Shown in pieces: positions 36,555 through 45,331 of a DNA stretch of 64,000 bases; within the stretch, counting starts at the first letter, position 1; each line of letters begins with the position of its first letter. The position numbers were made by a program, and so were the translations under genes. Under the pieces are notes generated by a model. It ran no database searches. It had not been told where the DNA came from and was given only the letters and a program-made list of their open reading frames with translations. The stretch comes from Cryobacterium sp. HLT2-28 (GTDB lineage: Bacteria > Actinomycetota > Actinomycetes > Actinomycetales > Microbacteriaceae), in contig NZ_SOFH01000020.1 of assembly GCF_004402495.1 (NCBI RefSeq), positions 1 through 64,000 on the forward strand, read 5' to 3'.

Positions 36555-38176
36555 CGAACGGAACCCCGCACACCGTCGTCATCGGCGGTGGTATCGCGGG
36601 GCTCGCCAGCGCCGCCCTGCTCGCCCGGAACGGCCACGACGTCACCCTGCTCGAGGCGCAGGATGGCCTCGGCGGACGCGCCGGCTCCTGGAACGTCGAC
36701 GGCTTCCGGTTCGAGACCGGGCCGAGCTGGTATCTGATGCCGGAGGTGTTCGACCACTTCTTCCGCCTCTTCGGCACGAGCACGGCCGAGCAGTTCACCC
36801 TGACCCGGCTCGACCCCGGCTACCGGGTCTACTTCGAGGACCAGCCGGAGCCGGTCGACATCGCCGCCGACCGGGCCGACAACATCCGTCTCTTCGAACG
36901 CCTGGAGCCCGGTGCCGGTGCGGCGCTCGACCGGTACCTCGTCTCGGCAAAAGAGACCTACGAGATGGCCGTGAAACGCTTCCTCTACACCACCTTCGCG
37001 TCGTTCCGGCCCCTGCTGGTGCCGGATGTGCTGGCGCGGCTCGGCCGGTTGGCCCGCCTGCTCCTGCAGCCGCTGGACAAGTTCGCGGCCGGCTATCTGA
37101 AGGACCCGCGGTTGCGGCAGATCCTCGGCTACCCGGCCGTGTTCCTCGGCTCCTCCCCCGACCAGACCCCGTCGATGTACCACCTGATGAGCCATCTCGA
37201 CCTCGCCGACGGGGTGCTCTACCCGCAGGGCGGCTTCACTAGGCTGATCGACAGCATCGCCGACATCGCCGTGGCGGAGGGCGTCCAGGTGATCACCGGC
37301 GCCCGGGTGACCCGGATCCGCACCACGGACGGCGTGAAGAGCGCCGTGACCGGGGTCAGTTACCAGACATTCGACGGCACCATCGTCGAGTTGGACGCCG
37401 ACCAGGTCGTTTCCGCCGCCGACCTGCACCACACCGAGACCGAGCTCGTGCCGGCCGGCAAGCAGACCTACCCCGAGCGCTGGTGGCAGAAGCGGGTGTC
37501 GGGGCCGGGCGCCGTGCTGGTGATGCTCGGCATCCGGGGCGAACTGCCCCAGCTCGAGCACCACACCCTGTTCTTCACCAGGGACTGGGGCGAGAACTTC
37601 GGCCGGATCTTCGGCAAGAAGCCGAGCGTCGCCTCGCCGGCGTCGTTCTACGCCTGCCTGCCCAGCGTGACCGACCCCGGAGTGGCCCCGGACGGGTACT
37701 CGAACATGTTCCTCCTGGTGCCGATTCCCGCCGACCCCGGCCTCGGCCGCGGCGGCGTCGACGGCGCCGGCTCCGCGGCGATCGAGAAGATCGCCGACGA
37801 CACGATCGCCCAGCTCAGCGAGTGGGCGGGGATCCCCGACCTGGCCGAACGGATCGTGGTGCGGCGCACGGTGGGCCCGGCCGATTTCGCGGAGGACCTC
37901 AACTCCTGGCACGGCGGTGCCCTCGGCCCCGCGCACACCCTGCGTCAGAGCGCGTTCCTGCGCGGCTCGAACGCCTCCTCGAAGATCGACGGCCTGTTCT
38001 ACGCGGGCGGTACGACGATCCCCGGGATCGGCCTGCCGATGTGCCTGATCAGTGCCGAGATCCTGCTCAAGCGGGTTCGAGCGGACACGAGCACGGGGCC
38101 GCTTCCGGAACCGCTTGCGCGGCCTCGGCCGGCGGCGCCGAAAACGCCGTCGCCGACGCAATCGAAAACGCAGTGA
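36551..38176 (+). CDS. crtI: Phytoene desaturase
   Basis: FAD enzyme converting phytoene to lycopene by four desaturations. The 541-residue protein has the N-terminal dinucleotide motif VVIGGGIAGLASAALLARNG (Gly12 to Gly17) followed by GLGGRAG, and the C-terminal family signature YAGGTTIPGIGLPMCLISAE. ATG 36551 lies within the crtB stop; GTG 36542 is a less likely start. The last ~25 residues are a Pro/Thr/Ser-rich tail. Membrane-associated by family. Confidence 0.94.
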   Translation: MTNGTPHTVVIGGGIAGLASAALLARNGHDVTLLEAQDGLGGRAGSWNVDGFRFETGPSWYLMPEVFDHFFRLFGTSTAEQFTLTRLDPGYRVYFEDQPEPVDIAADRADNIRLFERLEPGAGAALDRYLVSAKETYEMAVKRFLYTTFASFRPLLVPDVLARLGRLARLLLQPLDKFAAGYLKDPRLRQILGYPAVFLGSSPDQTPSMYHLMSHLDLADGVLYPQGGFTRLIDSIADIAVAEGVQVITGARVTRIRTTDGVKSAVTGVSYQTFDGTIVELDADQVVSAADLHHTETELVPAGKQTYPERWWQKRVSGPGAVLVMLGIRGELPQLEHHTLFFTRDWGENFGRIFGKKPSVASPASFYACLPSVTDPGVAPDGYSNMFLLVPIPADPGLGRGGVDGAGSAAIEKIADDTIAQLSEWAGIPDLAERIVVRRTVGPADFAEDLNSWHGGALGPAHTLRQSAFLRGSNASSKIDGLFYAGGTTIPGIGLPMCLISAEILLKRVRADTSTGPLPEPLARPRPAAPKTPSPTQSKTQ

Positions 38177-38511
38177 CGTTCGCCTACCTGCTCACCCTGC
38201 TCGTGTCGCTCGGCGCGATGGTGCTGCTCGACCGGCGCTTCCGGCTGTTCTTCTGGCGGGGACCGAAACGCGCCGCGATCGTGCTGGGTGCCGGCCTGGT
38301 CTTGTTCCTGGCCTGGGACCTGGCCGGGATCGGCCTCGGCATCTTCTACCGAGGCGAGACGACGCTGATGACGGGCCTGCAGCTGGCCCCTGAGCTGCCG
38401 CTGGAGGAGTTCTTCTTTCTCGCCTTCCTCTGCTACCTGACGATGAACGCCGTGCAGGGCGCGCGGCTGCTGCGGGACGCGCGCACCGCGAGGGTGCGGC
38501 CGCACCGGTGA
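38173..38511 (+). CDS. crtYe: C50 carotenoid (lycopene) cyclase subunit 1
   Basis: One half of the heterodimeric membrane cyclase that closes the rings of C50 carotenoids. 112 residues with three predicted membrane helices and the family motif LPLEEFFF. GTG 38173 overlaps the crtI stop (GTGA). Gene order crtI-crtYe-crtYf-crtEb is that of C. glutamicum. Whether the ring formed is epsilon, gamma or beta cannot be told from this sequence. Confidence 0.9.
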   Translation: MTFAYLLTLLVSLGAMVLLDRRFRLFFWRGPKRAAIVLGAGLVLFLAWDLAGIGLGIFYRGETTLMTGLQLAPELPLEEFFFLAFLCYLTMNAVQGARLLRDARTARVRPHR

Positions 38512-38813
38512 CCTACCTGCTGCTGAACGCCGTGTTCCTCCTCGTTGCCGCCGTGGTCGCCGCCGTCGCAGTCCGGCTCCGGCCCGGGTACCGGCGGATC
38601 CTGCCGTCACTGGCGATCGCGCTCCTCGGCGTGCTGGTGCTCACAGCGGTCTTCGACAACATTATGATCGGGATCGGGCTGGTCGATTACGATCCGGACC
38701 GGATCAACGGGCTCCGCCTCGGCCTTGCCCCGATCGAGGATTTCGCCTACCCGGTCGCCGCGGCGCTCCTGCTGCCGGCGCTCTGGGCACTGCTGGGGAG
38801 AACGGATGACTGA
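38508..38813 (+). CDS. crtYf: C50 carotenoid (lycopene) cyclase subunit 2
   Basis: Second cyclase half, 101 residues with three predicted membrane helices and the matching motif LAPIEDFAYP. GTG 38508 overlaps the crtYe stop (GTGA), ensuring balanced synthesis of the two subunits. Each half resembles half of the fused cyclases found in fungi and archaea. Confidence 0.9.
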   Translation: MTYLLLNAVFLLVAAVVAAVAVRLRPGYRRILPSLAIALLGVLVLTAVFDNIMIGIGLVDYDPDRINGLRLGLAPIEDFAYPVAAALLLPALWALLGRTDD

Positions 38814-39705
38814 GATGGCCACGTCGACGCTGTGGAAGACCCGGCAGGTGCTGCTGTCCTCCCGCCCACTGAGCTGGATCAACACCGCGTTCCCGTTCGC
38901 GGCCGCCTACGTCGTGACGACCGGGCGGGTGGATGCCCTCCTCGTGGTGGGCACCCTGTTCTTCCTGATCCCCTACAACCTGCTGATGTACGGCATCAAT
39001 GACGTCTTCGACTACGAATCCGACCTGCGCAACCCGCGCAAGGGCGGTGTCGAGGGGGCGATGCTCGACCCGGGCCTGCACCGCACCGTGCTTGCGGCCG
39101 GGGTGCTGACGGCGGTGCCCGTGCTCGTCGCGATGCTCGTGCTCGCCGGGGCGCAGCATCCGTTGTCCTGGCTCGTGCTGGCGATCAGCCTGTTCGCGGT
39201 CGTGGCCTATTCGGTGCCCGGGCTTCGGTTCAAGGAGCGTCCGTTCGTGGATTCGATGACCTCGAGCACGCACTTCGTGAGCCCGGCGGTGTACGGCCTC
39301 GTCGTCGCCGGAGCCACCGTCACCCCCGGCCTGCTGGCCCTCCTCGTGGCCTTCTTCTTCTGGGGCATGGCCAGCCACGCCTTCGGCGCGGTGCAGGATG
39401 TCGTACCGGACCGGGAGGGCGGGATCGCCTCGATCGCCACCGCCCTCGGTGCGGCACGCACCGTGCGTCTCGCGATCGCCCTCTGGGCCGTTGCCGGGCT
39501 GCTGATGCTGGGCGCCGGCTGGCCGGGAGCCCTCGCCGTCGTGCTCGCGGTGCCCTACATCGTGGCGGCCTGGCCGTTCCGGTCGGTCACGGACGGCCGC
39601 GCGGAGGCCGCCAACGCCGGCTGGAAGCGATTCCTCTGGCTCAACTTCGTCACCGGCTTCCTCGTCACGATGCTGCTCATCGGCTGGGTGCTGGTCGGCC
39701 GCTGA
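38806..39705 (+). CDS. crtEb: Lycopene elongase (UbiA prenyltransferase)
   Basis: Adds C5 units to lycopene to give a C50 skeleton such as flavuxanthin. The 299-residue UbiA-family membrane protein has about eight hydrophobic segments and both Asp-rich motifs, INDVFDYESD and DVVPDREGG. ATG 38806 has GGGGAG seven bases upstream and overlaps crtYf by eight bases. It is the last gene of the operon; no glycosyltransferase follows. Confidence 0.92.
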   Translation: MTEMATSTLWKTRQVLLSSRPLSWINTAFPFAAAYVVTTGRVDALLVVGTLFFLIPYNLLMYGINDVFDYESDLRNPRKGGVEGAMLDPGLHRTVLAAGVLTAVPVLVAMLVLAGAQHPLSWLVLAISLFAVVAYSVPGLRFKERPFVDSMTSSTHFVSPAVYGLVVAGATVTPGLLALLVAFFFWGMASHAFGAVQDVVPDREGGIASIATALGAARTVRLAIALWAVAGLLMLGAGWPGALAVVLAVPYIVAAWPFRSVTDGRAEAANAGWKRFLWLNFVTGFLVTMLLIGWVLVGR

Positions 39706-39764
39706 ACCGGCCCCGCTGCGGCGCCCCGGCGTGGTCGCCGAGTCCGTGGTCGTAGAGTCGAGGG

Positions 39765-40181
39765 ATGGACCCCGTGATGACCGCCCGCGTCGACAGCTGG
39801 ACCTGGGCGGTGCGCATGTTCAAGACCCGTTCGTCCGCCACGGCCGCCTGCCGGGCCGGGCACGTGCGGGTGAACGGCGACCGCGCCAAGTCGGCGCAGC
39901 CCGTGCGGATCGGTGACGAGGTGCGGGTGCGCAGCAACGGTTTCGACCGCATCCTGATCGTCTCCCGGATCGTCAGCAAGCGGGTGGGTGCCGCGGTGGC
40001 CGTCGAGTGCTTCGTCGACCAGACTCCCCCGCCGCCGCCCCGCGAAGAGGTGGCCCTGGTGCCGATGCGCGACCGCGGTGCCGGGCGGCCGACGAAGCGC
40101 GAGCGGCGGGACATCGACAAGCTGCGCGCCACCCGGCTGGGCGAGCCGGGCGAAGCCTCCTGGCTGCCCGACGACGACTGA
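39765..40181 (+). CDS. S4-domain RNA-binding protein (Hsp15-like)
   Basis: 138-residue S4 domain protein resembling Hsp15/HslR, which binds stalled 50S subunits. The S4 core is at about residues 8-70 (RVDSWTWAVRMFKTRSSATA, then GHVRVNGDRAK), with a basic C-terminal tail RPTKRERRDIDKLRA. ATG 39765 is chosen; ATG 39777 is a possible internal start. It follows crtEb by 59 bp and is unrelated to pigment synthesis. Confidence 0.88.
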   Translation: MDPVMTARVDSWTWAVRMFKTRSSATAACRAGHVRVNGDRAKSAQPVRIGDEVRVRSNGFDRILIVSRIVSKRVGAAVAVECFVDQTPPPPPREEVALVPMRDRGAGRPTKRERRDIDKLRATRLGEPGEASWLPDDD

Positions 40182-40206
40182 GCGCCGAGGCCCGGTGCCA
40201 GGCGGT

Positions 40207-41649
40207 TCACGGCGCCAGGGCGGGCGATTCCCGGATGCCGAACTCGTCGCGCAGGACAAGGGTGGCCGCGTGCCAGCCGTTCATGCCGTGTACGGCCGGT
40301 CCGGGCGGCGTCGATGCCGAGCAGAGGTAGAGGCCGGGCACGGGCGTCTTCCACGGCCGGGTCGACACCACCGGCCGTTTGACGAGTTGCCGCAGGGTGA
40401 CCTGCCCGCCGAGGATGTCCCCGCCGACGAGGTTCGGGTCGACCTGGCTCATCCCCCGCGCGGTGGAGGATGCGGTCGCCAGGATGGTGTCCCGGAACCC
40501 GGGTGCGAACTCCTCGATCCGCCGCACGATGGCCTCCGACCGGTCGGCATCCGACCCCGGCGGAACATGCGTGTAGGCCCAGAGCACCTGCCGTCCGTTC
40601 GGCGCCCTGGTCGAGTCGAGCACGCTCGGCTGGGTGACCAGCACGAACGGGTGCTCCGGCAACCGCCCGCGCGCCACCTCCCGTTCCGCTCCGATCACGT
40701 CGGCCCGGCTGCCGCCGAGGTGAACCGTCGGCGCGAGGACGAGCTCGGGGTTCGCCCACGGTACCGGGCCGGACAGGGCGACGTCGAGCTTCGCGATCCC
40801 GCTGCCGTAGTGGAAGCGTGCCAGCGCCCGCCGGTACCCGGTCGGCAGGGAATCCCCGGCGAACCGGTCCAGGAAGGCCGGTGAGGTGTCGAGCAGGGTC
40901 ACCCGGGCCGGCGCCAGATCGCCGGGGACCCGCACCTCCCGGCCGAGGTCGAACCGGCCCCCGTGCACGATGATGTCGGCGACCATCGCGTCGGCAATGG
41001 CCTGCGACCCGCCGACCGGGTAGCCCCAGCCGGCCGCGTGGGCGTGAGCGGCGAGGAGCAGCCCGGCGCCGGCGGTGGCCAGCGACGGCTGGCGCCCGGG
41101 CGCGTGTGCGGCCACCCCGGCGAACAGTGCCTGCGCCGACTCGCCGCGGAGGATCCCGCGCTGGAGTTCCGTGCCGAGGCCTGCGACCCGCAGGCCGAAG
41201 ACGAGGGCAGCGACCGGGTCGTCGGGCCAGCGGAGCAGCTGGTTGCCAGTCAGGGCGACGACGCCGTCGAGACGGTTGAGCACCGGCTGGAACAGCCGGG
41301 CCCAGGCGTGTCCGCCCCGACCGAGTCCGTCCGCCGTGCGGTCCAGGCTGCGGTAGGCCACGGCCGCCCGCGCGGCGTCGAGGGGATGCGCGTAGGACAC
41401 CTCCGGGATGATGAACGGCACCCGGGCGGTGAGCCCGAACGCGAGGAAGAACGGGGAGGCGAGCGCCGCCGGGTGCACCGCCGAGCCGACGTCGTGCCGG
41501 AACCCGGGCAGGGTCAGTTCTTCGGTGCGGAGCGCCCCGCCGGCCGTTCCGGCCAGCTCGGTGACGTGCACAGAGAGCCCCGCCCTGGCCAGCACCACCG
41601 CCGCGGCGAGCCCGTTGGGCCCGGCCCCCACGACGTTGACGTCAGGCAC
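40207..41649 (-). CDS. FAD-dependent oxidoreductase, phytoene-desaturase-like
   Basis: 480-residue flavoprotein of the CrtI/amine-oxidase superfamily. N-terminal FAD motif VVGAGPNGLAAAVVLARAGL, then GTAGGALRTEE, and C-terminal CSASTPPGPAVHGMNG. It differs from the true CrtI in the carotenoid operon 2 kb away, so it may act on another polyene, isoprenoid or lipid. GTG 41649 overlaps the stop of the membrane-protein gene upstream by eight bases, so the two are translationally coupled. Confidence 0.85.
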   Translation of the reverse strand: MPDVNVVGAGPNGLAAAVVLARAGLSVHVTELAGTAGGALRTEELTLPGFRHDVGSAVHPAALASPFFLAFGLTARVPFIIPEVSYAHPLDAARAAVAYRSLDRTADGLGRGGHAWARLFQPVLNRLDGVVALTGNQLLRWPDDPVAALVFGLRVAGLGTELQRGILRGESAQALFAGVAAHAPGRQPSLATAGAGLLLAAHAHAAGWGYPVGGSQAIADAMVADIIVHGGRFDLGREVRVPGDLAPARVTLLDTSPAFLDRFAGDSLPTGYRRALARFHYGSGIAKLDVALSGPVPWANPELVLAPTVHLGGSRADVIGAEREVARGRLPEHPFVLVTQPSVLDSTRAPNGRQVLWAYTHVPPGSDADRSEAIVRRIEEFAPGFRDTILATASSTARGMSQVDPNLVGGDILGGQVTLRQLVKRPVVSTRPWKTPVPGLYLCSASTPPGPAVHGMNGWHAATLVLRDEFGIRESPALAP

Positions 41650-43081
41650 GGGCCCGACCGGCGAGGGACACCGGCGCGACGAGGAGGCCGACCTCCGATC
41701 GAATCCACCAGTCGTGGGAGGCCCGGCGTTCCGCCGGGGTCGAAAACCGGTACAGGTAGACGCGGGCGCGGATCTGCCGGGGCGGGGCATCCGGGAACGG
41801 GTTCACCCGCAGCATCCGCAGGGTGGGGCGGTCGCCCTCGAGCAGCCGGACCAGGAAGGTCTCGAACCAGCGGGTGTCCCGTGCGCCCAGGGCGAGGAAC
41901 CACATGAGCCAGTCCAGGCGCAGGTGGTAGGGAGCGAATTGGCGCGGCATCCGCCCCGGTGCCCCCGGCTTGCCCCGGAACTCGTAGGCGAGCCAGCCGG
42001 TCTCGTCGCCAGGGTCGGCCGCGTCGCTGCCCTCGACGACAACCTCGAACCGTTCCCTGGTGACCGTGCCGAAGGCACCGTAGGCGTTCACCAGGTGGTA
42101 GCGATTGAAGCTTGCGTTCATCAGCTGCCGGCGGGCGAAAAGGTTGCGGAAGGGCCGGTAGCTGAGCACCAGCAGGAAGAGCGTGGCGGCCAGCACCACC
42201 GCGACGAACCAGATCGGTGCGGCCGGGGACTCGGCCGGCGCCGGGATCCCGGGCAGCACGGCGCGGAACGCGTTGTCGTCGATGGCGGAGAAGGCGAGCA
42301 CGATCGTGACCCAGTTCAACCAGGCGAAATTGCCGGTGAACACGAGCCAGAGCTGGGTCAGCACGATGACCACGGCGGCGACGGATGCGACCGGTTGGGG
42401 CGCGAAGAGCAAGAACGGCACCACGAGCTGCGCGAAGTGATTGCCGAGCACCTCGCCGCGGTGGAACCACTTCGGCAGGTTGTGCACGAACCAGCTGACC
42501 GGGTTCGGCATCGGCTGGGTCTCGTGGTGGTAGAACAGTGCGGTCAGGTCGCGCCACTCCCGCCCGCCGCGGATCTTGATCATCCCGGCGCCGAATTCGA
42601 GCCGGAACAGCAGCCAGCGGCAGAAGATGATCACGGTGATCGGCGGCGCGACCTCGTTCGAACCGAGGAAGGCCATCACGAAGCCGGCCTCGAGCAGCAG
42701 GCTCTCCCAGCCGAACGAGTAGAACGTCTGGCCGACGTTGACGATGGACAGGTAACCGGCCCAGAGCAGCAGGAAGGCGACCAGCGGCAGCCAGGGCGGT
42801 CCGAGCTGTGGCAGCCCGGCCACCAGCAAGGCGGACAGGGCCGCGCCGGACCAGGCCAGGACCCGCAGCATCCGGTCGGAGTACCGCCAGTGGAACAGGC
42901 TCGGCGACTGCCGGAAAGTGATGCGGGAGACGAATCCCGGCACGGGGAGCAGACCGTGCTCTCCAAGCAGTGCCGGGAATTGGTTGACGGCCGAGATGAA
43001 GCCGATCAGGTAGCACGCGGCAACGCCGTGCTGCAAAACCTGCCGCGCGATCTCGTAGTCTCCCGCAGTGAACCAGTCCAT
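41642..43081 (-). CDS. Lipase maturation factor-like membrane protein
   Basis: 479 residues with about nine predicted membrane helices and the LMF-family pattern: WRDLTALFYHHETQPMPNP, then a soluble C-terminal portion with YEFRGKP and APYHLRLDWLMWFLALG. Eukaryotic LMF1 helps lipases fold in the ER; bacterial members have no established function. ATG 43081 begins the conserved MDWFTAGDYE. Coupling to a CrtI-like oxidoreductase is the only functional hint. Confidence 0.85.
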   Translation of the reverse strand: MDWFTAGDYEIARQVLQHGVAACYLIGFISAVNQFPALLGEHGLLPVPGFVSRITFRQSPSLFHWRYSDRMLRVLAWSGAALSALLVAGLPQLGPPWLPLVAFLLLWAGYLSIVNVGQTFYSFGWESLLLEAGFVMAFLGSNEVAPPITVIIFCRWLLFRLEFGAGMIKIRGGREWRDLTALFYHHETQPMPNPVSWFVHNLPKWFHRGEVLGNHFAQLVVPFLLFAPQPVASVAAVVIVLTQLWLVFTGNFAWLNWVTIVLAFSAIDDNAFRAVLPGIPAPAESPAAPIWFVAVVLAATLFLLVLSYRPFRNLFARRQLMNASFNRYHLVNAYGAFGTVTRERFEVVVEGSDAADPGDETGWLAYEFRGKPGAPGRMPRQFAPYHLRLDWLMWFLALGARDTRWFETFLVRLLEGDRPTLRMLRVNPFPDAPPRQIRARVYLYRFSTPAERRASHDWWIRSEVGLLVAPVSLAGRARA

Positions 43082-43178
43082 GGTGGATTCACCATAGGCC
43101 TGCCCGCAGCGGCCTTCAATGGGTTCCGAGGCCCGGGCGGGTCGAGGGCGGACTCCCCCCGTTCCCGGCACACCTGCC

Positions 43179-43967
43179 CTACCTTTGGACGCGCACGATC
43201 TCGTAGGCCACGGAGTCTGTGCCCGGGGTTCCGAACCGCGCGTTGACGGCGTACAGGTCGCCGCGCGGACCGAAGTCGATGGTGGTGGGGACGTCGAAAT
43301 CAGGATCCGTGAGGGTACGGACGAACCTCGCCTCCGTTCCGTCCGCGGACAGGCGGAATTGGGCGATGCTGTTCTCGCGGTTCTGGACGACGTAGAGCGT
43401 GCGGCCCTGGAGCAGCAGCCCATCGGCGGCGGTCACGTCACCACCCGTGATTGTGATCCGGGTGGCCTCACCGTTCGGCACGTCGACCAGGTACAGGGCG
43501 CTGCCTGAGCCGTCCGGATCGGCGGACTGCCCCAGGATGAGAGTGTCCTCGTCGAACGCGGCGATGCCGTTCCCGTTGAAGGAGCCTGGAGGCGCGAGCG
43601 CGAAGTCACCGCCGAGCGGGATCTCCCGCGGCTCGCCGACGGTGTCTCCGTCCACTGGGAGCGCATAGATCACGGCCCGCTGGGAGTCGGTGAAGTAGGC
43701 GGTGCCGCCGGCGACGGTGAGGTCATTCACGAAGCCGGCTTCCGGGATGTGGCGAACCGCGACCTCCGCGCCGGACCGGCGATCGTAGGCGCGGAGTTCG
43801 CCTGAGGGCCCGCCGGCGACGAGGAGCAGAGGACCGGCGATCTTGAGGCCGACCGCCGGGTCGCCGTCGGCAGCGACCAGGGGTGCGGTTTGACCGGTTC
43901 GGAGGTTCGCGGTGACTATCGTGCCGTCGACCAGGGAGCCGGCATAGGCCGTGTTCCCCTTCACCAC
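43179..43967 (-). CDS. SMP-30/gluconolactonase-like beta-propeller protein, 5'-truncated
   Basis: 262 residues of a predicted beta-propeller (repeating segments such as VNDLTVAGGTAYFTDS and FNGNGIAAFDEDTL) related to secreted SMP-30-like proteins. Similarity to family N-termini seems to continue upstream of the only usable start (GTG 43967): the frame encodes RFPETITLPNDAV and FRPEGIV and stays open to 44114, but no ATG, GTG or TTG and no signal peptide is found before the stop at 44115. The gene therefore looks N-terminally truncated and may be non-functional. It is divergent from lacI. Confidence 0.65.
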   Translation of the reverse strand: MVKGNTAYAGSLVDGTIVTANLRTGQTAPLVAADGDPAVGLKIAGPLLLVAGGPSGELRAYDRRSGAEVAVRHIPEAGFVNDLTVAGGTAYFTDSQRAVIYALPVDGDTVGEPREIPLGGDFALAPPGSFNGNGIAAFDEDTLILGQSADPDGSGSALYLVDVPNGEATRITITGGDVTAADGLLLQGRTLYVVQNRENSIAQFRLSADGTEARFVRTLTDPDFDVPTTIDFGPRGDLYAVNARFGTPGTDSVAYEIVRVQR

Positions 43968-44101
43968 GATTCCCTCCGGCCGGAAGCCGAGATCGCCGGC
44001 GACAGCGTCGTTGGGCAGGGTGATGGTTTCGGGAAAGCGCGTCTGGCGGTCGTTCGAATCGTCGGCCAGTGGGCCGCGGGCCGCGACTGCGGGAAATCTT
44101 C

Positions 44102-44129
44102 TTGACGCCGTCGACTAAACCGGTATAGT
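44102..44129 (+). promoter_or_regulatory. Sigma-70-type promoter of the lacI-sugar operon
   Basis: -35 TTGACG (44102-44107), 16-base spacer, -10 TATAGT (44124-44129), a close match to the vegetative consensus, 61 bp before the LacI start. The -10 element overlaps operator 1, and the expected start point (~44136) falls in operator 2. Confidence 0.7.
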
Positions 44130-44146
44130 TGACTAAACCGGTTCAG
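44115..44146. promoter_or_regulatory. Two tandem LacI-type operators
   Basis: CTAAACCGGTATAG (44115-44128) and CTAAACCGGTTCAG (44133-44146) are near-perfect 14-bp palindromes with the central CG typical of LacI-family sites, 18 bp apart (same face of the helix within two turns). They cover the lacI promoter, indicating autorepression. Confidence 0.72.
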
Positions 44147-44189
44147 TCCGCGGTTGCAATCCGCGGCCGGCGATCAATGAGGAGACCCC

Positions 44190-45215
44190 GTGAGTGCTGA
44201 CAAGGTGACCATCGCCGATGTGGCCAGGACCGCCGGCGTGAGCAAGGGTCTTGTCTCCTTCGCCCTGAACAACCGACCGGGCGTCGGCGCGGAAACCCGG
44301 GTGCGCATCCTCCAGGTTGCCCAGGACCTGGGCTGGAAGCCGTCGCTGCGGGCTCGTTCGCTCTCCACCCAGCGTTCATTCGCGCTCGGTCTGGTGATCG
44401 CCCGGAACCCGGAGGTTCTCGCCTCCGACCCATTCTTCCCGTCGTTCATCGCCGGCGTCGAATCGATCCTCTCCACCGAACGCCGGGCCCTCGTGCTCAG
44501 CGTGGTGCCCAACGAGGAGACCGAGCTGCAGACCTACCGGTCGCTGGTCGCCGACGGGCGGGTGGACGGGGTCTTCCTCAGCGACCTGCGCCACAACGAC
44601 GCCCGCATCCCGCTTCTCACCGAACTGGGCCTGCCCGCGGTCACCCTCGGCCGCCCCGACGGTGACAGCCCGTACCCCGCGGTCACCGTCGATGACACAC
44701 CGGGGGTCACGGCATCCGTTCGCTACCTCGCGGAGCTCGGTCACCGCAGGATCGCGCACGTCGCCGGCAGCCCGAACCTGCTGCACGGCACCCGTCGCCG
44801 CGAGGCCTTCGCGGCGGCGATGGCGGCCGCCGGGCTGCCGGAGGGGCAGACCGTGGAGACCGACTTCTCGGTGGGGGCCGGCTCGGACGCCACCCGCCGG
44901 CTGCTCGGCCAGGCGATCCGGCCGACCGCCATCGTCTACGCCAACGACCCGATGGCGATCGCCGGCCTCGGCGTGGCGCACGAGCTCGGCATCCGGATTC
45001 CGGAGGACCTCTCGATCACCGGTTTCGACGACATCGACTTCTGCCGCTATGTGTTCCCGCCGTTGACCACCGTCAGCGCTGCGCCCGCGGTGTGGGGCCG
45101 CGCCGCGGCGACGACCCTGCTTCACCTGATGGAGCACGGCCGCGCGGATGACGTGGACCTGCCGGCCGCCAGGCTCATCATCCGCGGCTCGGCCGCTCCG
45201 CCGGCCCGGCACTGA
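44190..45215 (+). CDS. LacI-family transcriptional regulator
   Basis: 341-residue repressor with an N-terminal HTH (VTIADVARTAGVSKGLVSFALNN, residues ~6-28) including the hinge helix, and a periplasmic-binding-protein-like effector domain (FALGLVIARNPE to VSAAPAVWGRAAATTLL). GTG 44190 is preceded by GAGGAG. It lies upstream of and parallel to the ABC-GH130 genes, and two operator-like palindromes cover its promoter. It probably senses the imported sugar or a breakdown product. Confidence 0.92.
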   Translation: MSADKVTIADVARTAGVSKGLVSFALNNRPGVGAETRVRILQVAQDLGWKPSLRARSLSTQRSFALGLVIARNPEVLASDPFFPSFIAGVESILSTERRALVLSVVPNEETELQTYRSLVADGRVDGVFLSDLRHNDARIPLLTELGLPAVTLGRPDGDSPYPAVTVDDTPGVTASVRYLAELGHRRIAHVAGSPNLLHGTRRREAFAAAMAAAGLPEGQTVETDFSVGAGSDATRRLLGQAIRPTAIVYANDPMAIAGLGVAHELGIRIPEDLSITGFDDIDFCRYVFPPLTTVSAAPAVWGRAAATTLLHLMEHGRADDVDLPAARLIIRGSAAPPARH

Positions 45216-45291
45216 CCGGCGCTCACCGACACCGGCCCGCACCGACCTACCCGCTTACCCGCCGTACCACCTACCGACCCACGAATGTACC

Positions 45292-45309
45292 CGCAGCAGG
45301 GCTGCTGCG
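45292..45309. other. 18-bp inverted repeat before the binding-protein gene
   Basis: CGCAGCAG-GG-CTGCTGCG forms a perfect eight-bp palindrome 23 bp before the ATG of the substrate-binding protein gene and 77 bp after lacI. It could be a partial terminator, an mRNA-stabilising hairpin or an operator. Confidence 0.45.
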
Positions 45310-45331
45310 ATCCAAGGAAATGGAGAAAGAA

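Noticed and set aside
41642-43081. DoxX or vitamin K-dependent carboxylase-like protein
   Set aside because: The hydrophobic pattern is similar, but the WRDLTALFYHHETQ segment and C-terminal domain fit the lipase maturation factor family better.
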